This document shows positions 62,401 through 64,000 of a DNA stretch of 64,000 nucleotides, in pieces. Positions within the stretch are counted from its first letter, which is position 1. Every line of letters begins with the position of its first letter. Both the position numbers and the translations under genes were made by a program. Source of the stretch: Pipra filicauda (lineage: Eukaryota > Chordata > Aves > Passeriformes > Pipridae). Where the stretch lies: the NCBI RefSeq assembly GCF_003945595.2, contig NW_024104358.1, forward strand, positions 558,001 to 622,000, read 5' to 3'. The notes beneath the pieces were generated by a model that was given only the letters and a program-made list of their open reading frames with translations, was not told where the DNA came from and ran no database searches.

Positions 62401-64000
62401 TCCAATGGCAGCTTTATGTTTTTAATGGTACCTTCAGCATGATCAGGTTGTCTCTTTCTTTCTCTTAAGTATTTTTAAATATGCTAGACACCTAGTGAAG
62501 AATATCTCACCCCTGCACTCCTCTCAACAGTAAAGCAACAGCATACTGATGCCCCAGTGGGATGTTTCTAGATGCCTTCATTGAATATGTGATCACAACA
62601 GCTATACATGAAAGACATGTGCTATACATCTCCTTGCAGAGGACATATACTAGATATTAAACACTGAGGTGCCCATTTTCTGCCATGCTCCAGCTGCTGA
62701 GAGCCACCCTGATGCAGCAGAGTAAACACAAATCCAGCTAAACCGGGTTTACAGCTGCTTTGTGTTAGTAAACTAGAACAAAGCAGATGGAGTTTACTAG
62801 TAGACTGGCTCTTACAATATTCTTGGGTCCACATGAGCCCTCATTTTATCAGGACACTTCAGATGGTAAAGATAGGAGCTGTGAATCCTGAACAAAAATC
62901 CAATAAATCAGTTGAAGACAATGCACTCTCTGTGTAAAATTACACCATAGCAAGTATTTTACAGGAAAACCTTCCAAGTCAGCTGCTTTGGAGTACAGAG
63001 GAGAGAACTGAAGCTTCCAGGAGCAGCAGTGATTCAATGATCTTATCCAGCAAAATCTTCCCTGCTCCCCAACTCATGTTGGAGCACTGAAATCAATTAT
63101 GCTGTGAAAAAAGAAATATTATGCCATGAATAAAAGCTCATATGTTTCCTACTTCTGAGTATTCATCTACTAATTTTCTATCACAGAGTCAAAGAGATTC
63201 TTTTAGCCTGGAGTTAGGTGTGCAAAGTTCCTTGTTCACACAAGATTTGCAAACCCCCTTAATATGATGTGATTTAAATTTGAAGTAGTATAACCTTGTA
63301 ACCAGATAAAAAGGGGTAATTGCAAAGGAGTGCAAGACAGAGCACACTTAAACCAGTGTTTTGGAAATTTAAAGTGAAAAAGAAAAGATTCAGCACTCTT
63401 TAGTAAAGCAGGAGGTTGTGTAAGCACTTGAGAGGAGAAAAAAAGGAAGGCAGAAAAAGCTTTTTTCTACATGGAGAATTAATTTGAGCACTGACCTCCA
63501 ACCTGCTCTGGCACTTACACATTAGTATAGGTGGAAATGTGGACATAGTGCAAATGACATAAACAAATTCCTGCAGAAGAAACTCTTCTGATGGAGACAT
63601 CCATTCTCCAGACTCAACCCCACCATGCTAACACACTTTCCTCTTGTGTTGCATACAACTCCTGCTCTGCTAATGGAAAACGTCTGTACAAAAGGTGTAG
63701 CTCACAAGAGGAATAAAACTCATTGCAGGCTGGTTTGAATTTCTCAGGCACCAGAGCTGCCCTGAGAAAAGCCTTGGTTTTGCAGGCTCACTAAACCCAC
63801 ACTGAGCCCATGCAGATTGCCAGCCAGGAGTATCTACAGCCCTCTGATCTACTGCATTGCTCAAGGCAGGATGGATGGCACCAGGCTCCAGCTATCAGCT
63901 AGGCTGAGTTACTCTGTCAGGTAAGAAAATGGATGCTATTGCCTGCCTGGCAGTAAAAGGAAAAGGGAAAGCAGCAGTAAGGGATAGAGACAGTTATTAT
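59401..64000. other. Unassigned sequence with a pyrimidine-rich tract
   Basis: No gene or named repeat. 61395-61860 is markedly pyrimidine-rich on the plus strand. 62011-62050 is an A/C-rich low-complexity run. A consensus-like donor (gtcag/gtaaga at about 63920) follows possible acceptors near 63785 and 63811, but nothing else supports an exon. Confidence 0.4.

Noticed and set aside
63785..63925. Possible plus-strand exon ending in gtcag/gtaaga
   Set aside because: The donor is good but the acceptors are ambiguous and no open frame or neighbouring exon supports it. Single splice-like sites are common by chance.
1..64000. CRISPR arrays, operons, tRNA or rRNA genes
   Set aside because: No regularly spaced repeats, no cloverleaf or ribosomal sequence recognised, and base composition and repeats indicate a vertebrate nuclear genome.

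Overview
This window looks like non-coding vertebrate DNA, most likely from a bird. The main evidence is repeats. There are several copies of a CR1-type LINE with the characteristic avian 3' tail (the ttccaaccc...attctatga motif), and LTRs resembling avian endogenous retroviruses. A few worn MIR/L3-type relics, shared across amniotes, are also present, and I see no Alu- or L1-like sequence. The base composition is AT-rich. Open frames are short (180 codons at most) and scattered over both strands and all frames, as expected of intergenic or intronic DNA. I found no complete protein-coding gene, tRNA, rRNA, CRISPR array or bacterial-type operon. The bird assignment is inferred from repeat types recalled from general knowledge, not from a database search.

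Layout. 1-227 is the 3' part of a plus-strand LTR cut by the window edge. 917-1175 is a probable minus-strand LTR with CCAAT, TATA and ATTAAA signals in the right order. 3317-3530 is a relic of the endonuclease-coding part of a CR1-like LINE. CR1 3' ends lie at about 6700-6810, 7664-7802, 21105-21345 and 38560-38685 (plus strand), and at 56865-57125 and 57995-58055 (minus strand). The clearest event is at 44160-45995: a long decayed CR1 copy, including reverse-transcriptase coding sequence, is interrupted by a 544-bp solo LTR (45397-45940). A perfect 6-bp target-site duplication flanks the LTR. MIR/L3-type relics lie near 48420, 52095, 54375 and 59265. Simple repeats and several short, strong hairpins complete the picture.

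The only place that hints at a gene is 9277-11534 on the minus strand. Three open frames there have protein-like composition and possible splice sites. The best is a 130-bp segment (11405-11534) with a good polypyrimidine tract and acceptor, a consensus donor and an unbroken frame encoding a short alanine run. I recognise none of the encoded peptides, so these remain low-confidence exon or pseudogene candidates.

I found no convincing new biological system. The items most worth checking are the minus-strand exon candidates, the nested LTR with its target duplication, and the near-perfect hairpin at 2862-2908.
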